Positions 27,450-34,039 of a stretch of DNA of 34,039 bases are shown here, one piece after another. Every line of letters begins with the position of its first letter. Within the stretch, counting starts at the first letter, position 1. Below the pieces are notes generated by a model. The model was not told where the DNA came from. It saw only the letters and a program-made list of their open reading frames with translations, and did no database searches. The position numbers and the translations under genes are program-made. Source of the DNA: Pseudomonas sp. HAR-UPW-AIA-41 (GTDB lineage Bacteria > Pseudomonadota > Gammaproteobacteria > Pseudomonadales > Pseudomonadaceae); assembly GCF_002304225.1 (NCBI RefSeq), contig NZ_NSLB01000015.1, positions 1 to 34,039 on the forward strand, in the 5' to 3' direction.

Positions 27450-30400
27450 ATGCCGAACAAAGGACTGCTTCTGGCGCTGGTGCTGAGTCTGCTCAGTGCC
27501 TGTGATTCATCCACCCCCGAGACTGCCGCCAAGGCGTCGGCCGAGTCTGCGGCGAGTGCTGCCGTTGCCGTTCCCACGGCCGAGCAGCGTGCCGCGCTGG
27601 CCGAGCGCTATAAAGGGCGCGAGCTGAGCGTCATCGACGTTTCCGAGGTGCAGCTCGACGGTGCCAGTACCCTGGCCGTGACCTTCAGCGTGCCGCTGGA
27701 CGCCGAGCAGGATTTCGCCAGCCGCCTGCACCTGGTCGATACCGTCGACGGCAAGGTCGATGGTGCCTGGGAGCTTGCCAGCAATGGCATGGAGCTGCGG
27801 CTGCGTCATCTGGAGCCGCAGCGCAAACTGGTGCTGACCGTGGATGCCGGCCTGCGTGCAATCAACGGTCAGGCGCTGGCCGAGGAGTACGTGGCCCGTC
27901 TGGAGACCCGCGACCTGCAGGCCACCGTCGGCTTTGCCAGCCGCGGCTCGCTGCTGCCGACCCACCTGGCCGAAGGCCTGCCGGTGATTGCGCTGAACGT
28001 CGACGCGGTGAATGTCGAATTCTTCCGCATCAAGGATGACGCGCTGCCGGGGTTTCTCAGCCAGTGGGGGCGTTCCAGCAGCCTGGACACCTGGGAGGCG
28101 CGCGAGCTGCTGCCGATGGCTGAGCTGGTCTATGGTGGCCGCTTCGACCTGAGACCACCGCGCAACACCCGCGAGACCCTGCTGCTGCCGATTGCCGGGC
28201 TCAAGCCGCTGCAGCAACCCGGCGTCTACCTGGCAGTGATGCGCCAGGCCGGTACCTACAACTACTCGCAGCCGGCGACCCTGTTCACCCTCAGTGATAT
28301 CGGCCTGTCCGCCCACCGCTATCGCCAGCAGCTAGACGTGTTCACCCAGGCGCTGGCCGGTGGTGCCGCGCAGAGTGATGTGCAGCTCGACCTGCTGGAC
28401 AGCGACGGGCGCATTCTGGCCTCGGCCACCACCGACGATGCCGGCCATGCCGAACTGCCGCTGGTGGACAAGGCCGACGTGCTGCTGGCGCGCAAGGACA
28501 ACGACACCAGCCTGCTGCGCCTCAATGCTCCGGCGCTGGATCTGGCCGAGTTCGATCTCGCCGGACCGGTCGCCAATCCGCTGCAGTTCTTCGTCTTCGG
28601 GCCGCGCGATCTCTATCGCCCCGGTGAAACGGTGCTGCTCAATGCCCTGCTGCGCGACGCTGATGGCCGTGCGGTCAAGCCGCAGCCGGTGAGTGTCGAG
28701 GTGCGCCGGCCCGATGAACAGGTGGCCCGGCGTTTTGTCTGGCAGCCGGGCACTGACGGGCTGTACCAGTACCAGCTGCAGCTGGCCGAGAATGCGCCGA
28801 CCGGCCGCTGGCAGCTGTTGCTGGACCTGGGCGACGGTCGTCAGGACCTCTATGAGTTCCTCGTCGAGGACTTCCTTCCCGAGCGCCTCGCGCTGGAACT
28901 CAAGGGCAGCGAACAGCCGCTGGATACCAGCGAAGACCCCAGCTTCAGCGTCAACGGTCGTTACCTCTACGGCGCGCCGGCTTCCGGCAACCGCCTGACC
29001 AGCCAACTCTATGTGCGCCCGCTGCGCGAGGCGGTGCCGAGCCTGCCGGGCTATCAGTTCGGCTCGGTGACCGAGGAAGAGCTGAATCAGGATATGGAGC
29101 TCGACGAGATCACCCTGGATGCCGACGGCGAGGGCGTGCTCAGCCCGGAGAACCGCTGGGCCGAGGCGCGCTCGCCGCTCAAGCTGATTCTGCAGGCCAG
29201 CCTGCAGGAGTCAGGCGGCCGTCCGGTCACCCGGCGCATCGTCCAGCCGGTATGGCCGGCACCCCGCCTGCCGGGTGTGCGCGCGCTGTTCGAGGGCGAG
29301 GAAGTCGGCGACAACGGCATGGCTGAATTCGAGGTGCTGCTGGCCGATCCCGAGGGCCACAAGCTGGCGGTCGAGGGGCTCAAGGTGCGCCTGGTGCGCG
29401 AGCGCCGCGACTACTTCTGGAGCTTCTCCGAGTCCGAGGGCTGGAGCTATCACTTCAACGAGAAGTACCTCAACCTCAGCGAGGAAAGCTCGACCTGAGC
29501 GAGGGCAAGACCGCCAAGGTCAGCTTCCCGGTGGAGTGGGGCCCGTACCGCATCGAGGTGGAAGATCCGCAGACCGGTCTGGTCAGCAGTCAGCGCTTCT
29601 GGGCCGGCTACAGCTGGCAGGACAACACCGAGGGCGGCGCCGTGCGTCCGGATCAGGTCAAGCTGGCGCTGGACAAGCCGGCGTACGCTGCCGGCAGTAC
29701 CGCCAGGGTGACGGTGACACCGCCGGCGGCCGGCAATGGCTACCTGCTGGTCGAGTCCAGCGATGGCCCGCTGTGGTGGCAGGACATCGAAGTGCCAGCC
29801 GAGGGCAAGACCTTCGAGATTCCGGTGGACGAGGCCTGGGCCCGTCACGATCTGTATGTCAGCGCGCTGGTGATCCGTCCCGGTGAGCGCAAGGCCAACG
29901 TCACGCCCAAGCGTGCGGTCGGCCTGCTGCACCTGCCGCTGGAGCGGGCGCCCCGACAACTGGCCGTGCAGCTGACGGCTCCTGAGAAGATGCGTCCGAA
30001 CCAGACCCTCAAGGTCAAGGTGCAGGCCAGCCGTGCCGGGGGCGAGCTGCCCAAGCAGGTACAGGTGCTGGTGGCGGCGGTGGACGTCGGCATTCTCAAT
30101 ATCACCGAGTACGCAACGCCCGATCCCTTTGCCGCCTTCTTCGGCCGCAAGGGCTACGGTGCCGACCAGTTGGACGTCTATGGCCAACTGATCGAAGCCG
30201 GTCAGGGCCGTCTGGCCAGTCTGGCCTTCGGTGGTGACGCGGCGCTGGCCGGCGGTGGCAAGCGGCCGGATACCAGCGTGCTGATCGTGGCCAAGCAGAG
30301 TGCGCCGGTCACCCTCAATGCCCAGGGCGAAGGTGAGGTCAGTCTGGATATCCCCGACTTCAACGGTGAGTTGCGCCTGATGGCGCAGGCCTGGAGCGAC

Positions 30401-32359
30401 GACAGCTACGGCAAGGGCGAGGCCAAGACGGTGGTTGCCGCGCCGCTGGTGGCCGAACTGTCGGCACCGCGCTTCCTCGCCGGCGGTGACGAAACCGCGC
30501 TGGCGCTGGACCTGACCAACCTCTCCGGTGCGCCGCAGAAGCTGGATGTGCAACTGGCGGCCAGCGGTCAGCTGCAACTGCGCGAGGCGGCCAGCAGCGT
30601 GCCGCTGCAACTGGCGCAGGGCCAGCGCATCACGCTGCCGATTGCCGTGCGTGCGGTCGGCGGCCTGGGCACCGGCCAGCTCAGCGTCAGGGTCAATGGT
30701 CTGGATCTGCCCGGCGAGCAGCTGTCGCCGTTCAGCCGGCAGTGGCAGATCGGCGTGCGCCCGGCCTACCCGGCGCAGCTCAAGCAGTTCCGCGCGGTGC
30801 TCAAGGGCGACAGCTGGACCCTGCCGGACAGCGCCCTCAGCCAGTACGACCCCGATGGCCTGCAGGGGTTGCTGAGCCTGTCGAGCAAGCCGCCGCTGAA
30901 CCTCGCCGAGCAGATCAGCGAACTCAAGGCTTATCCCTATGGTTGCCTGGAGCAGACCACCAGCGGCCTGTATCCGTCGCTGTATGCCGATGCCGCCAGC
31001 CTCAAGCGTCTTGGCATCAAGGGCGAAAGCGATCAGGAGCGGCGCAGCAAGCTGGAGCTGGGTATCGAGCGCCTGCTCGGCATGCAGCGCTACAACGGCA
31101 GCTTCGGCCTGTGGGGCAGTGACAGCGACGAGGAATACTGGCTGACGGCCTATGTCACCGACTTCCTGCTGCGTGCCCGCGAGCAGGGCTACAGCGTGCC
31201 GGACGAGGCGCTGAAAAAGGCCAGCGAGCGCCTGTTGCGCTACCTGCAGGATCGCCAGTTGATCGACGTGTACTACAGCGAAGACAGCGAGCACATGCGC
31301 TTTGCCGTGCAGGCCTACGCCGGCTATGTGCTGGCGCGCAGTCAGCAGGCTCCGCTGGGCAGCCTGCGCGCACTGGCCGAACGGCAGAGCGAGGCCCGTA
31401 GTGGCCTGCCGCTGGCGCACCTGGCGGTGGCCCTGCAACTGATGGGCGATCAGCCGCGCGCCGATACCCTGCTGCAGGCCGCGCTCAGCCATGAGTTCAA
31501 GGCCGACCGCTACTACTGGTACGGCGATTACGGCAGCCGTCTGCGCGATGACGCCCTGATCTATGCCCTGCTGGAGGAGCATGACCTGGCCAAGGCGCAG
31601 CGCGACAGCTGGCTGTTCCGCCTGTCCGATGACCTGGCCGGCAACGAGTACCTGTCGACCCAGGAACGCAATGCCGTGTTCCTCGCCGGCCGGCGCCTGC
31701 TCAACCAGCCGGAAGGTGACTGGCAGGCCGAGCTGAAGGCTGGCGGTCTGGTACAGGCACTCAACCGCGAGCAGCCGACCCTGAAGCTGGAAGGCGCCAG
31801 CCTGCAGGCGCCGCTGTCGGTGCAGAGTCTCGGCAGCGAGACGCTCTACCAGCAGTTCAGCTTGTCGGGCTATCCGCGTGAGCTGCCGCCGGCCAGTGGC
31901 GAGAACCTCAGCATCTTCCGCGAGTACCTCGGCATGGATGGCAAGCCGCTGGCGCTGGACAACCTCAACAGTGGCGAGCTTGTGCTGGTGCACCTGATCG
32001 TCGAGGCCAAGGAACGCGTACCGGATGCCCTGCTGGTGGACCTGCTGCCGGCCGGTCTGGAGCTGGAAAACCAGAACCTGGCGCAGAGCAGTGCCAGCCT
32101 CGGCGATGCCAGCAGCGCCGTGAAGGAGTGGCAGCAGTCCATGCAGAACGCGCGGATCAAGCATCAGGAATACCGCGGTGACCGCTATGTGGCCGCCGTG
32201 GATGTCAGCGGTTATGAGCCGACGCACCTGCTGTACCTGGCACGCGCCGTCACCCCGGGCCATTACCGGGTGCCGCCGCCTCTGGTCGAGTCGATGTACC
32301 GGCCGGGCTGGAAGGCTCTGGGCAGTGCGCCGCAGAGCCTGGTGGTAAAAGGGCGCTAG
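27450..32359 (+). pseudogene. yfhM: Bacterial alpha-2-macroglobulin lipoprotein (YfhM type), frameshifted
   Basis: One gene split by a frameshift. The first frame runs 27450-29498 and stops at TGA; the second continues from about 29489 to 32359. Adding one base near 29487-29489 (AGC TCG to AGC CTC G) restores about 1636 codons, close to E. coli YfhM (1653). The product would be a periplasmic protease trap anchored by lipid: lipobox LLSAC with Cys18 and Asp at +2, which favours the inner membrane. The MG-domain motif YRPGETV lies near residue 389. The thioester CLEQ, in PYGCLEQTTSGLYPSLYADA, has its Cys near residue 1166. The ending is typical (YRPGWKALG). Family members are paired with PBP1C, encoded next. 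A sequencing error is as likely as a true null. Confidence 0.9.
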
Positions 32360-32378
32360 GTTTCAGGGCGTAATGCCG

Positions 32379-32411
32379 GGGCCCGTGATCGATTACTGCG
32401 ATCACGGGCCC
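32379..32411 (+). terminator. Hairpin between the alpha-2-macroglobulin gene and pbpC
   Basis: A perfect 13-bp stem (32379-32391 with 32399-32411; arms GGGCCCGTGATCG and CGATCACGGGCCC) has loop ATTACTG. It starts 20 bases after the stop codon. The following TCTGGTTTG has only a weak T-run, so it may be a leaky terminator or attenuator that sets the pbpC level relative to its partner. Confidence 0.65.
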
Positions 32412-32432
32412 TCTGGTTTGTGGGGTTGAGTT

Positions 32433-34039
<1,607 letters not shown>

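Noticed and set aside
29450..32263. A very long antisense open frame (about 937 codons) opposite the alpha-2-macroglobulin gene
   Set aside because: GC-rich codon bias leaves the opposite strand open by chance. The protein is low-complexity (Gln, Leu, Ala, Arg rich) with no recognisable domain, and the + strand encodes a clear family protein.

Overview
The window comes from a Pseudomonas-like gammaproteobacterium. The ribosomal, RpoA, UvrA, YajR-type, OprG-type and zinc-responsive proteins all read like Pseudomonas sequences, and the gene order rplQ - ferritin - uvrA - MFS - ssb and the oprG / zinc-operon neighbourhood match what I remember of Pseudomonas. The species cannot be fixed by reading alone.

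Bases 1-13990 are the end of tuf followed by the S10, spc and alpha ribosomal blocks: rpsJ to rpsN, rpsH to secY-rpmJ, then rpsM to rplQ with rpoA. All are on the + strand and tightly packed. Three near-consensus sigma-70 promoters, each with a 17-bp spacer, divide the block. They lie before rpsJ, before rpsH and before rpsM, and the last two sit directly on the 3' arm of a strong hairpin. The most unusual feature is the 84-bp rpsJ-rplC gap. It holds a stretch of about 43 nt that closely resembles a piece of 23S rRNA domain I, part of the binding region of protein L4, which is encoded two genes downstream. I propose this as a candidate autoregulatory rRNA mimic.

Bases 13991-21354 hold a ferritin (FtnA/BfrA type, no heme ligand), convergent uvrA, a YajR-type MFS transporter, ssb, and a two-gene pair of SDR-fold sugar-nucleotide proteins. 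The first member of the pair lacks the catalytic YxxxK.

Bases 21355-27284 are mostly on the - strand. They hold a SirB-like membrane protein, oprG with an ANR/FNR box placed exactly as in a class II promoter, a chalcone-isomerase-like periplasmic protein, and an operon that resembles the Zur-controlled zinc-starvation operon of Pseudomonas (His-rich DUF2796 protein, ABC ATPase, MacB/FtsX-type permease, DUF3299 protein). A 7-1-7 Zur-like palindrome lies between that operon and a small divergent unknown gene. A DUF2214 membrane protein gene overlaps this unknown gene tail to tail.

Bases 27450-34039 hold a bacterial alpha-2-macroglobulin lipoprotein gene (YfhM type, thioester CLEQ present) broken by a one-base frameshift, then pbpC (penicillin-binding protein 1C), its usual partner. 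pbpC stops abruptly near 33866 and the last ~173 bases are an internal piece of trpB containing apparent small indels. This looks like a chimeric or low-quality contig end rather than biology, and it makes a sequencing error a serious explanation for the alpha-2-macroglobulin frameshift as well. No tRNA, rRNA gene, CRISPR array, insertion sequence or phage gene was seen.
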